Below, piece after piece: positions 10,281-22,194 of a stretch of DNA of 64,000 nucleotides (the stretch's first letter is position 1; each line of letters starts with the position of its first letter). The stretch is from contig NZ_CP019788.1 in the NCBI RefSeq assembly GCF_002022665.1, positions 1,385,501 to 1,449,500 on the forward strand, given 5' to 3'. The notes beneath the pieces are model-generated. The model was not told where the DNA came from. It searched no databases and was given only the letters and a program-made list of their open reading frames with translations. Origin of the DNA: Bartonella sp. JB63 (GTDB lineage Bacteria; Pseudomonadota; Alphaproteobacteria; Rhizobiales; Rhizobiaceae). A program made the position numbers and the translations under genes.

Positions 10281-11681
10281 TTATTCAGAAATGGGAGAAA
10301 AAAAAGAGAAAAATGATACAACAACGTCTGCTAATTTTTCAGCTACTTTTTGTTTACTCATATTTGGCCAGTGTTCAATATTATTTTTACTCACGAAAAA
10401 AATTTCATTTGTATCAGAACCCATAACATTTGTACCATCAACATGGAAAGAAACGTCATTTACAAGAATGAAGTCTGCCCCTTTTTGAATACATTTCTTT
10501 TGTGCATTAGTAATAAGATCGGAAGTTTCAGCAGCGAAACCAATCACAAGTGGCGGGCGATTTGGACCATGACTGATCGTAGCTAAGATGTCAGGATTTT
10601 CGATCATATGCAAGGAGAATGGTGTTTGGTTGGATTCCTTTTTTATTTTTTGTAAATGTTGCGTTTTGTTGCGCCAGTCACAAACAGCAGCAACAAAAAT
10701 AGCACCATCAGCAGGTAATGCTTCTTGCACAGCTTGTAACATTTGGCAAGCTGTTTCTACGTGAATAGTTTTTACTCTTTCTGGATCAGGAAGATTAACA
10801 GGTCCGCAAATAAGTGTCACTGTTGCACCTAAGTTAGCTAAGGCCGTTGCAATTGCATGTCCTTGTTTACCTGATGAGCGATTAGCTAGGTAACGCACCG
10901 GATCGATTGGTTCATGCGTAGGTCCCGAAGTTACAATGAAGTGACGACCACAAAGTGATTTTTTTTGTGCACCCAAAATTGCTTCTGCTGAAGCTATAAT
11001 GGTTAGAGGTTCACTCATACGTCCACAACCTCTTTCGTTTTGTTCAGCCATTTCTCCAACTTCTGGTCCTACCATGTGGACTCCATCTGTATGCAATTTT
11101 GCAATGTTACGAATAGTTGTTGGATGCTTCCACATAGCTGGATTCATTGCAGGAGCAATTAAAAGTGGACAACGCGCTGCTAAAATGATGCAATTGGCCA
11201 AATCATCAGCTATTCCAGTAGCTATTTTTGCAATACGATTAGCAGTTGCTGGTGCTATAATAATTAAATCAGCCTGACGCGCTAATCGGATATGAGCAAC
11301 ATCTTGTTCTTCTTCACGTGAGAATAAATCGCTATATACACTGCCACCATTGAGAACTTCGGCAGCTAGAGGAGTAATAAATTTTTGAGCTGCTGTTGTC
11401 ATAACAATATTTAAATGTGCTCCACGTTCTTTCAAACGGCGAATCAAATCAAGTGTTTTATAGGCTGCAATACTTCCACCAATAATAAGAAGGATAGATT
11501 TTGATTTTAATGATTTTTTTTCAATAGTGTTTGCTTGTAGTGGTGATATGATGGATTTTTCTGCGAGATTATTTAATAGGTGAATGGTTTCTTCTTCTAC
11601 AGAAATACCCTTTTGTGCAGCGCGTATACGCAGAAATTCTTGAACTTCAAGTGATACATTTCGAAGGGTAATATTAGCCAT
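10281..11681 (-). CDS. coaBC: Bifunctional CoaBC with N-terminal ribbon-helix-helix extension
   Basis: CoaBC makes 4'-phosphopantetheine for coenzyme A: the CoaB half ligates cysteine to phosphopantothenate and the CoaC half decarboxylates the product with FMN. CoaC features are the flavodoxin-like start LLIIGGSIAAYK (residues 64-75), His130 in AHIRLARQAD, the PAMNPAMW substrate motif (177-184) and Cys219 in GCGRM. CoaB begins around residue 245 with TSGPTHEPIDPVRYLANR and SSGK. Unusually, residues 1-42 (start MANITLRNVS) look like a FitA-type ribbon-helix-helix DNA-binding antitoxin fold, joined in frame to CoaC by a linker. There is no later ATG before the flavodoxin fold, so the extension is likely translated. 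Confidence 0.93.
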   Translation of the reverse strand: MANITLRNVSLEVQEFLRIRAAQKGISVEEETIHLLNNLAEKSIISPLQANTIEKKSLKSKSILLIIGGSIAAYKTLDLIRRLKERGAHLNIVMTTAAQKFITPLAAEVLNGGSVYSDLFSREEEQDVAHIRLARQADLIIIAPATANRIAKIATGIADDLANCIILAARCPLLIAPAMNPAMWKHPTTIRNIAKLHTDGVHMVGPEVGEMAEQNERGCGRMSEPLTIIASAEAILGAQKKSLCGRHFIVTSGPTHEPIDPVRYLANRSSGKQGHAIATALANLGATVTLICGPVNLPDPERVKTIHVETACQMLQAVQEALPADGAIFVAAVCDWRNKTQHLQKIKKESNQTPFSLHMIENPDILATISHGPNRPPLVIGFAAETSDLITNAQKKCIQKGADFILVNDVSFHVDGTNVMGSDTNEIFFVSKNNIEHWPNMSKQKVAEKLADVVVSFFSFFSPISE

Positions 11682-11762
11682 AATATATATCCAAGTATCC
11701 TAGACATTAAAATGATAGCAATAATTTCATTAATTGCATCTTCTTTTAATATATTGCGTAAG

Positions 11763-13349
11763 TTAGAAAGAAGGGAAAAGAAAAAAAGTTAAAATAAACA
11801 AACAAAAAGCAATGATGAATAAGCTATAACGACCATAACGGTTGGTACGGCTTTGTTCAAAAGCAAATTGTTTAAGAGTAGCAGGAGAAAGATAAAGTCC
11901 TGTCTTTGTCATTTTACTTAATCCTTCTTCTATCCGCTGGAAATTTTGTATCAATTGCGGAGTTTGACGTGCCAGTGAGAGCAATGCTTGTGTTCCTTCA
12001 CTTAAATCTTTTACGAGTCCTACGGGTCCTAAATTTTTGCTAATCCATTCTTTGACAATTGGTTCAGAAGCTTTCCACATGTTAAAATCTTGATCTAATG
12101 AGCGTGCTACCCCTTCAACAACAACCATGGTTTTTTGCAATAATAAAAGTTCAGGTCGCGTTTTCATATCAAATAGTTCAGTAACTTCAAATAAGAGTGT
12201 GAGCAATTTAGCCATAGAAATACTTTGCGCTGATTGTCCGTGAATAGGCTCACCAATAGCTCGGTTAGCTTGAGCAAAACTTTCAATATTATGATATGAT
12301 GGGACATAACCTGCTTCAAAATGAGCGTATGCTACACGATAATAATCGCGAGTAATAAAACCATAAAGAATTTCAGCAAGAAAATGCTTTTCTTTTTTTC
12401 CAAGCCGTCCTGTAATTCCTAAGTCAACCGCAACAATACATCCTTGTGGATCAACAAATAAATTACCAGGATGCATATCAGCATGAAAAAAGCCATCGCG
12501 TAAAGTATGGCGTAGAAAAGATTGAATGAGTGTAACTGCTAAAGCTTTTAAATCGAAACCAGCTTTTTTAAGTGCTGGAATATTGGACATTTTTATGCCA
12601 TCGATCCATTCCATTGTTAAAACATTCCGTCCTGTTCGTCCCCAATCAATCTCGGGTAACCGAAAACCTGCATCATGCTGGGTATTTTCAGCCATTTCTG
12701 ATATGGCGGCTGCTTCTAAACGCAAATCCATTTCAATTTGTGTTGTTTGTGCCAAAGTATCAACGACGCGAACAGGACGTAAACGTCGGAAGGTAGGTAT
12801 ATAACGTTCTTGTAAATGAGCAATGAGATAAAAACCTTTAAGATCTTTTGCAAAACGATTTCTAATATTAGGACGGATAACTTTAACAGCACATTTCTTT
12901 TTGTGACCTGTTTTATCATAATATTCAGCCGGATGAACTTGAGCAATAGAAGCAGCAGCAATAGGTGGGTAAAAATCTGTGAATAGATCATTAATAGATT
13001 GGCCAAGGGAATTTTCAATTTGAATAATTGCATCGGCACAGGAAAAAGTTTGAACATTGTCTTGGAGTTGAGCTAAATCAGCTGCAATATCGCGCCCAAC
13101 AATATCAGGTCGAGTAGCAAGAAATTGACCAAGTTTGACGTAAGACGGACCAAGTTTATTGATAGCGTGTGATATATTTTCAGATCGGTGCTTTTTTTGT
13201 GTTTTGCGTCGCGCTAAGGCACTCGCTATACGGTGACATACTGCTGGAAATCCTTGAAGGTTATCGCGAGGGAGAGCACTGATAACTCCTTCTCGCGTAA
13301 AGATAAACAATGCACGTAGCAGTTGAAGATAGGTAGAAATTGGCACCAT
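11763..13349 (-). CDS. ubiB: UbiB family protein kinase-like ubiquinone biosynthesis factor
   Basis: UbiB is an atypical kinase-like ATPase at the inner membrane needed for ubiquinone synthesis, probably by helping extract lipid intermediates. Family motifs are the alanine-rich loop AAASIAQVH, the lysine in CAVKVIRP, the catalytic loop HADMHPGNLF and the metal motif VDLGITGRLG. A hydrophobic C-terminal segment, SLFIIAFCLFILTFFLF, is the likely membrane anchor. The ATG at 13349 with GGAAG seven bases ahead is preferred over the upstream TTG at 13364; it lies two bases after the ubiE stop, so the two genes form an operon. The product has 528 residues. Confidence 0.95.
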   Translation of the reverse strand: MVPISTYLQLLRALFIFTREGVISALPRDNLQGFPAVCHRIASALARRKTQKKHRSENISHAINKLGPSYVKLGQFLATRPDIVGRDIAADLAQLQDNVQTFSCADAIIQIENSLGQSINDLFTDFYPPIAAASIAQVHPAEYYDKTGHKKKCAVKVIRPNIRNRFAKDLKGFYLIAHLQERYIPTFRRLRPVRVVDTLAQTTQIEMDLRLEAAAISEMAENTQHDAGFRLPEIDWGRTGRNVLTMEWIDGIKMSNIPALKKAGFDLKALAVTLIQSFLRHTLRDGFFHADMHPGNLFVDPQGCIVAVDLGITGRLGKKEKHFLAEILYGFITRDYYRVAYAHFEAGYVPSYHNIESFAQANRAIGEPIHGQSAQSISMAKLLTLLFEVTELFDMKTRPELLLLQKTMVVVEGVARSLDQDFNMWKASEPIVKEWISKNLGPVGLVKDLSEGTQALLSLARQTPQLIQNFQRIEEGLSKMTKTGLYLSPATLKQFAFEQSRTNRYGRYSLFIIAFCLFILTFFLFPSF

Positions 13350-13351
13350 TT

Positions 13352-14134
13352 TTAAATCTTCCAACCTGAATGCAGTGTTGCAATAGCACCTGTAAGATTG
13401 CGATATGATACCGAGGAAAAACCTGCATTTCTGATCATATGGGCAAAATCATTTTGCTTAGGAAATTTGCGAATCGATTCAACCAAATAACGATATGCAT
13501 CACGGTTACCTGTAATGAGTTGACCCAGTTTAGGGATAGTATGGAAAGACCAAAGGTCATAAATTTTATCAAGTAGAGGCATTTCAACATTTGAAAATTC
13601 TAAACATAAAAAACGTCCACCTGGTTTTAAAATACGAAAAGCTTCTTTGAGAGCTTTATCAATATGTGGTACGTTGCGAATTCCAAAGGCGATAGTGTAA
13701 GCATCAAAACTTTGATCTTCAAAGGGCAAGAGTTCTGCATTGGCTTCAATGAAGTCAATAAGGGAGGCAAGATTATTTTTTTGTGCACGTTTTTTACCAA
13801 CGCTCAGCATTGAATCATTGATATCAAGGATTGTAACATGAGCTTTTCTGCGTGAGGCGTTGAGAATACGAAAAGCAATATCACCAGTGCCACCGGCTAC
13901 ATCAAGAGCTTTCCAGTTAGAAATAGCTGGTGGCGACAACCAAGCCACCATCGAATTTTTCCATATACGATGGAGCCCAAGAGATAAGATATCATTCATT
14001 TTGTCATAGTTTTCAGCAACAGAATGAAATACATTGTCAACCATAGATTGTTTTTGCATTTCATCAATTTTTGTAAAACCAAAGGAGTGTTCCATTCCTC
14101 CTTCTATTCCTATGCGTTCTGTTTCCGCTGTCAT
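13352..14134 (-). CDS. ubiE: Ubiquinone/menaquinone biosynthesis C-methyltransferase
   Basis: UbiE methylates the benzoquinol ring of the ubiquinone precursor using SAM. The SAM-binding motif [14 protein letters not shown] lies near residue 79, and the family segments [20 protein letters not shown] and [10 protein letters not shown] follow. The C-terminus ends in HSGWKI, the usual ending of the family. It has 260 residues, normal length. It is the first gene of the ubiE-ubiB pair; mutM often sits upstream in relatives, but gyrB is the neighbour here. Confidence 0.96.
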   Translation of the reverse strand: MTAETERIGIEGGMEHSFGFTKIDEMQKQSMVDNVFHSVAENYDKMNDILSLGLHRIWKNSMVAWLSPPAISNWKALDVAGGTGDIAFRILNASRRKAHVTILDINDSMLSVGKKRAQKNNLASLIDFIEANAELLPFEDQSFDAYTIAFGIRNVPHIDKALKEAFRILKPGGRFLCLEFSNVEMPLLDKIYDLWSFHTIPKLGQLITGNRDAYRYLVESIRKFPKQNDFAHMIRNAGFSSVSYRNLTGAIATLHSGWKI

Positions 14135-14257
14135 AGATACATGACCTTTCTTGTTTTTGCTTTTATCGTAAATAACATATAGAAAAAATGCTCAAATACG
14201 AAAAAATAACAGATAAAATCATAATGTTTATATACAGCTTAAGACAAAAGAGTGCTT

Positions 14258-17398
<3,141 letters not shown>

Positions 17399-18262
17399 AT
17401 GAATAAATTTATCGATATATTAAATTCTTTTATTGGAATTTTTTTTATAATATCACTCTTTTTTTTTTCTCCTTTTGTGCAGGCTAGGACGGGAGGAAGG
17501 CTTCCTTCTTTTTTTAATGCATACGAACATTTTATACAGCCTGATATAACCGATATAGCGCGTTTACGTTTTGTTACAACATTTGATTTTCCTCCTTTTA
17601 ACTTTCTTAATAAAACAGGTCATCTTGCAGGTTATAATGCTGATTTATTACGTGCTATTTGCGTAAAACTGAAGCTTGAAAAATTATGTGAGGTGGAAGT
17701 TCTTCCTCGGGAAGAATTGGTAAATCATCTCAAAAATGATGGAGCAGAAGCAATTATTACTAGTTTAGAAGAAACAATGGAAATGCATCAATATCTTATT
17801 TTTACTCAAACTTATTTGCGTTTTCCTGCACGTTTTGTATCATATAAATCTTTGAATCTTAATGAGCCAATAAGTGATAAACTTGATCATTTAAAGAGTG
17901 GATTTTTGATAAAAAGTGCACATGAAAAACTATTTCATAGTTATTTTTCTAAATCTAAATGGCAGGGATTTACTGATAGAAAAATGCTTTATAAAGCATT
18001 ACAGAATCATGAAATTGATCTTATTTTTGATGATGGATTGGTTTTATCTTTATGGATAAATGATCCACAATCAATGGATTGTTGTCATTTTGTTGGAGGG
18101 GCTTATATGGCTCCACAATTTTTAGGAGCAGGAATGCGGATCGCTGTTGCAAAAAAGAATGCAAAATTAGTTGATATTCTTAATTATGCTCTAAAATCTT
18201 TAGAGCGTGATGGCAAGCTTACGGAGCTTTATTTACGTTATTTTCCAATTAGTTTTTATTAA
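17399..18262 (+). CDS. Periplasmic solute-binding protein, family 3 (amino-acid type)
   Basis: The protein begins with a signal peptide: a lysine, a long hydrophobic run to about residue 27, then a probable cleavage site near VQA-RTG. The mature part matches bacterial extracellular solute-binding proteins family 3: FVTTFDFPPFNFLN and LAGYNADLLRAIC at the start of lobe 1, and a closing segment KLTELYLRYF typical of the family end. Such proteins deliver amino acids to ABC permeases, but no permease or ATPase gene lies beside it, so the ligand is unknown. GGGAAGA precedes the ATG. It converges on the ComM gene with only 11 bases between stops. Confidence 0.82.
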   Translation: MNKFIDILNSFIGIFFIISLFFFSPFVQARTGGRLPSFFNAYEHFIQPDITDIARLRFVTTFDFPPFNFLNKTGHLAGYNADLLRAICVKLKLEKLCEVEVLPREELVNHLKNDGAEAIITSLEETMEMHQYLIFTQTYLRFPARFVSYKSLNLNEPISDKLDHLKSGFLIKSAHEKLFHSYFSKSKWQGFTDRKMLYKALQNHEIDLIFDDGLVLSLWINDPQSMDCCHFVGGAYMAPQFLGAGMRIAVAKKNAKLVDILNYALKSLERDGKLTELYLRYFPISFY

Positions 18263-18273
18263 TTCAAAATTCC

Positions 18274-19806
18274 TTAGGCGATGGCTACGAGTCTTTCATT
18301 GTTTAACCGATAAGAAATGGCTTCTGCAAGGTGATGGCATGCGAGTTGCTGTGCTTGATCGAGATCAGCGATAGTGCGTGCAACTTTAAGAATACGATGA
18401 TAAGCACGTGCGGAAATGTGCATCTTTTCGCTAACATCTCGTAGTAATTTAGCTGCATTTTGATCGGGAATAGCAATTTGTTCAATTATTTTTGCAGGAC
18501 AGTCACTATTGGTTCGGATGTGGGGAAGATCTAGTGCTGCAAAACGTTTGGCTTGAATAGAGCGCGCTTGTGCGACGCGTTTCGCAACATTAAAACTTTT
18601 TTCCGACTGTTTTTGTTGCATGAGATCCATTGCTGTTAAAGCAGGGACATCAATACGTAAATCAATTCGATCAAGTAGAGGACCAGAGATACGGGATTGA
18701 TAATCAATTTGACACCGTATACCTTTGGAACAAACATGGCCTTTTTCACCAGCCATACCGCATCGACAGGGATTCATTGCGGCGATGAGTTGGATACGAG
18801 CAGGATAGTTGATATGATGATTGGCACGGGCAATAATACATTCTCCATTCTCTAAAGGTTGACGAAGAGAATCAAGAACTTGAGGAGAAAATTCAGGAAA
18901 TTCATCTAGGAATAAAACACCATTATGAGCAAGTGATACTTCTCCTGGTCGTCCTTTGATCCCACCACCGATCATGGCTGCCATAGAGGCGGAGTGATGC
19001 GGAGAACGAAAGGGACGATGGTGGGATATGGCATTATATGTGGTTTCTCCTGTAATGGAGGCAATGAGAGCGACATCTAGAAGTTCACGGCTATCGAGAG
19101 GTGGTAAAATAGAAGGTAGGCATTGGGCTAGCATAGATTTGCCTGAACCAGGAGGACCTACAAATAAAAGATTATGCCGTCCAGCTGCACAAATTTCTAG
19201 TGCGCGTTTTGCAGCCTTTTGTCCTTTAATCTCACAGAGATCTGGTAAGTCGGTTTGTGTGTTATATTGATGTGGTTGTGGTCTTTTTTGAATTTGTGTT
19301 CCTTTAAAATGGTTGATTATAGTAAGAAGAGTTTCAGGGGCAAGAATATCCATTTCTGCATTTGCCCATGCAGCTTCAGGTCCGCATTTGTTAGGGCAAA
19401 TCAATCCTTTATCAAGGGATAATGCTGTCATTGCAGTTGGTAAAACACCATTAACAGAGTTAATAGATCCATCAAGTGATAGTTCACCTAAAATGATGTA
19501 TTTTTGCGCTATCTCTGAAGGAAGAAGATTCATAGCGAGCATTAAGCCTATTGCAATGGGCAGGTCGTAATGTGAACCTTCTTTAGGCAAATCAGCTGGC
19601 GCAAGATTAACAGTAACGCGTTTATTTGGCATAGAAAGCCCACAAGCATGAAGAGCTGCTTGTATCCGTTCTCGACTTTCTGCGACCGCTTTATCTGCCA
19701 ATCCAACAATAGCCATTCCTATTTTGCCAGAGGAAATCATAACCTGTACATCAACAGGAATTGCTTCTAGACCACGAAAAGCAACCGTTGTAATATGCGC
19801 GACCAT
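18274..19806 (-). CDS. comM: YifB/ComM family Mg-chelatase-like AAA+ ATPase
   Basis: This 510-residue protein has the N-terminal Lon-like fold (FRGLEAIPVDVQV, then PADLPKEGSHYDLPIA) followed by an MCM/Mg-chelatase-type AAA+ domain with Walker A GPPGSGKSMLAQ and Walker B GVLFLDEFPEF, and a C-terminal Mg-chelatase domain. ComM in Vibrio and Haemophilus is a hexameric helicase that promotes branch migration during natural transformation; in non-transformable bacteria its role is less certain. Length and domain order are normal. No competence genes lie around it. Confidence 0.93.
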   Translation of the reverse strand: MVAHITTVAFRGLEAIPVDVQVMISSGKIGMAIVGLADKAVAESRERIQAALHACGLSMPNKRVTVNLAPADLPKEGSHYDLPIAIGLMLAMNLLPSEIAQKYIILGELSLDGSINSVNGVLPTAMTALSLDKGLICPNKCGPEAAWANAEMDILAPETLLTIINHFKGTQIQKRPQPHQYNTQTDLPDLCEIKGQKAAKRALEICAAGRHNLLFVGPPGSGKSMLAQCLPSILPPLDSRELLDVALIASITGETTYNAISHHRPFRSPHHSASMAAMIGGGIKGRPGEVSLAHNGVLFLDEFPEFSPQVLDSLRQPLENGECIIARANHHINYPARIQLIAAMNPCRCGMAGEKGHVCSKGIRCQIDYQSRISGPLLDRIDLRIDVPALTAMDLMQQKQSEKSFNVAKRVAQARSIQAKRFAALDLPHIRTNSDCPAKIIEQIAIPDQNAAKLLRDVSEKMHISARAYHRILKVARTIADLDQAQQLACHHLAEAISYRLNNERLVAIA

Positions 19807-20226
19807 TATTTTATTTTCCTCTTCTTTTCTTTAAAAGAGACAATCATATCTATGTATAAAAATCAAGAATTGTCTCTATATTCTTTTTGATGAAGAGATT
19901 TAATATATATGCAGGATTTTTATAGCGCGATGATAGAGGGGCATTTGCATAAATTTAACTATGATAAGATATGCTTTAATAAAGTATTTAAAGTAATCTA
20001 AATGAATGATTAAAATATAGAGACATAATTTTGTTTTACTAAAAGTTCTTCAAAATTTTCTGAATACAAGGGAAAAACGGAAAAGAAATATGACAACCAA
20101 ATATTTTAAGTAAAGTCTATTATTTAATTAAATGGATGAAGAACTTAAATAGAAAATTAGATTTATCATTCTTTAGTCGATTTTATTTATAAAAAAATAT
20201 CAAAATGTTTATTAAGAGTATCCGAT
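19807..20226. other. Non-coding interval between divergent comM and tamA
   Basis: About 420 AT-rich bases. It should hold promoters for both flanking genes; no clear boxes, RNA or repeat could be assigned. Confidence 0.55.
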
Positions 20227-22194
20227 TTGATAATATGTCAGAAAAGAATTTCGTTGAAATTAAGAACTGCATATAGCGTAGTGGTAGGTTTATGCTTAAT
20301 CTTTACTTTTACGCAGTCAGTTGTAGCATTTGAGCTTTTTGGTTTTCATTTATTTGGTAAAGAAAAATCCTCTTCTTCCTCATATGGAATAAATGGTGCA
20401 GAAAAATCTTATACAATTGAGGTGGTTGCTCCACCGGGGGCTCCACCAGAAGGGGTTAAAATAGCTAAAGCTGTATCTTCTCTTGTTTCTGATCAAGGTA
20501 AATCATTAGCAAGTTCGTCTGGTTTGTTAGCTAAAGCTCGTTCAAATTATCGGACAATACTTGCTGCTCTCTATGCTGATGGGCGTTATGGCGGTGTCAT
20601 TAGTATTAAGATTAATGGTTTAGAAGTTGCTGATTTAAGCCCTTTGGCTCAATTACCAACTCAATCGAGTATCGTTATTACAATTGATGCTGGTCCACAA
20701 TATGTTTTTAATGTTGCGAATTTCAATAAAACTTTTTTTCTTGAAAGATATAAAATAGGTGAAATTTTCTCAGTGGAAAATTTAGGTTATAAGGTTGGCT
20801 CTATTGCAAAATCTGAAACTATTCTTAAAGCAGAACAATGGTTAATAGAAAGATGGCGTCAACAAGGTTATGCTAAAGCAAGTGTTGTTAGTCGTGATGT
20901 AGTTGCTGATCATGCTAAGCGCTTTGTTGACGCGCAGATTATAGTTAATCCTGGGAAAAAGGCTTATTATAGTTCTTTAAATGTGCGTAATGTGAGTGAA
21001 CAACCACTTATCGATTCAGCCTATATTATATGGATGACAGGATTAAAATCAGGTCAGCAATATGATCCTGATGCGTTGATCAAAGCAAATAAACGGCTTG
21101 CACGACTTGATGTTTTTCGTGCAGTTGTTGTGCGTGAAGCTGAAACAATTAATCCTGATGGTCATTTACCGCTTACGCTTATTTTAGAAGAACGTAAGCC
21201 ACGACGTTTTGGTATTGGTGGTAGCTATTCAACATTAGATGGTGTGGGGCTTGAAGCTTATTGGATGCATAGTAATCTTTTTGGTCATGCAGAACGCTTT
21301 AAAATTGAAACTAAAATAAGTGGTATTAGTAGTAGAAAAAAAGAATCTTATCGTCTGAAGAATTTTGATTATCTTTTGGGAGCAACATTCATTAAGCCTG
21401 GCATCATTACTCCTGATACGGATTTTGCAGCAGAATTAAAAGGAGAACAAGATGTTTTAGGTAATTATACTACAACAGCTCTCAGAGGACAGTTGGGCAT
21501 TACACATATCTTCAATGATCAGTTATCAGGACGAGTTGCCTTAGCTGCTTTTAATGGTTATTCACGTGATGATTATTTTGGAAGCCGTCAGTTCACTACG
21601 ATTGGATTATTGAGTGGTTTAATTTATGACGGACGTAATAGTACGGTTAATGCAACAAAAGGTTTATATAGTGAAGCGATTCTTGAACCACTTTATGAAA
21701 CGCATTTTGATAATTTTGTGACAAAAATGACGATAGAAGGTCGTTCTTATTGGACGTTTGATGCAAAAGATCATTTTATTTTTTCAACACGAGTAAAACT
21801 TGGTACAATTATCGGGGGTGATATAGCTGAATTACCTTCGGATACGCTTTTTTTTGCTGGTGGTGGTGGGTCTGTTAGAGGTTACGCTTATCGCAATATT
21901 GGCATTAAAACAAAAAATAATACTATTATTGGTGGGCGTTCTCTTGTTGAAGGATCAGCTGAATTACGTCTTTCTTTTAATAAGAAAATAGGATTTGTGA
22001 GTTTTATTGATGGTGGTTTTGTAGGGGAAAAAACGCATTTTAATTTTTCACAACAAATGAAATGGGGAGTGGGTATTGGAGGTCGTTATATGACTGGTTT
22101 TGGCCCTTTTCGGTTTGATGTAGCTTTCCCTTTTAAACGAGAAAAAGGTGATCCCCGTTTTGGTTTTTATGTAGGTATAGGACAAGCGTTCTAA
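20227..22194 (+). CDS. tamA: TamA, Omp85-family outer membrane translocation/assembly protein
   Basis: TamA is the outer-membrane partner of TamB in the translocation and assembly module, which helps insert certain outer membrane proteins and move lipids. A signal peptide is seen (hydrophobic stretch ending around VVAFELF), followed by POTRA-type modules (for example the segment starting KAYYSSLNVRNV) and a C-terminal beta-barrel with the Omp85 hallmark GGGGSVRGYAYRNIG. The product has 655 residues. The only in-frame start found is a TTG at 20227 (a second TTG at 20254 is possible), with AAGAG some ten bases ahead. The stop overlaps the tamB ATG by one base (TAATG), so the pair is translationally coupled. 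Confidence 0.93.
   Translation: MIICQKRISLKLRTAYSVVVGLCLIFTFTQSVVAFELFGFHLFGKEKSSSSSYGINGAEKSYTIEVVAPPGAPPEGVKIAKAVSSLVSDQGKSLASSSGLLAKARSNYRTILAALYADGRYGGVISIKINGLEVADLSPLAQLPTQSSIVITIDAGPQYVFNVANFNKTFFLERYKIGEIFSVENLGYKVGSIAKSETILKAEQWLIERWRQQGYAKASVVSRDVVADHAKRFVDAQIIVNPGKKAYYSSLNVRNVSEQPLIDSAYIIWMTGLKSGQQYDPDALIKANKRLARLDVFRAVVVREAETINPDGHLPLTLILEERKPRRFGIGGSYSTLDGVGLEAYWMHSNLFGHAERFKIETKISGISSRKKESYRLKNFDYLLGATFIKPGIITPDTDFAAELKGEQDVLGNYTTTALRGQLGITHIFNDQLSGRVALAAFNGYSRDDYFGSRQFTTIGLLSGLIYDGRNSTVNATKGLYSEAILEPLYETHFDNFVTKMTIEGRSYWTFDAKDHFIFSTRVKLGTIIGGDIAELPSDTLFFAGGGGSVRGYAYRNIGIKTKNNTIIGGRSLVEGSAELRLSFNKKIGFVSFIDGGFVGEKTHFNFSQQMKWGVGIGGRYMTGFGPFRFDVAFPFKREKGDPRFGFYVGIGQAF

Noticed and set aside
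11553..11681. A separate antitoxin gene (with CoaBC starting later)
   Set aside because: The frame is continuous, there is no stop or internal ATG before the CoaC fold, and no toxin gene is adjacent; treated as a fused domain.
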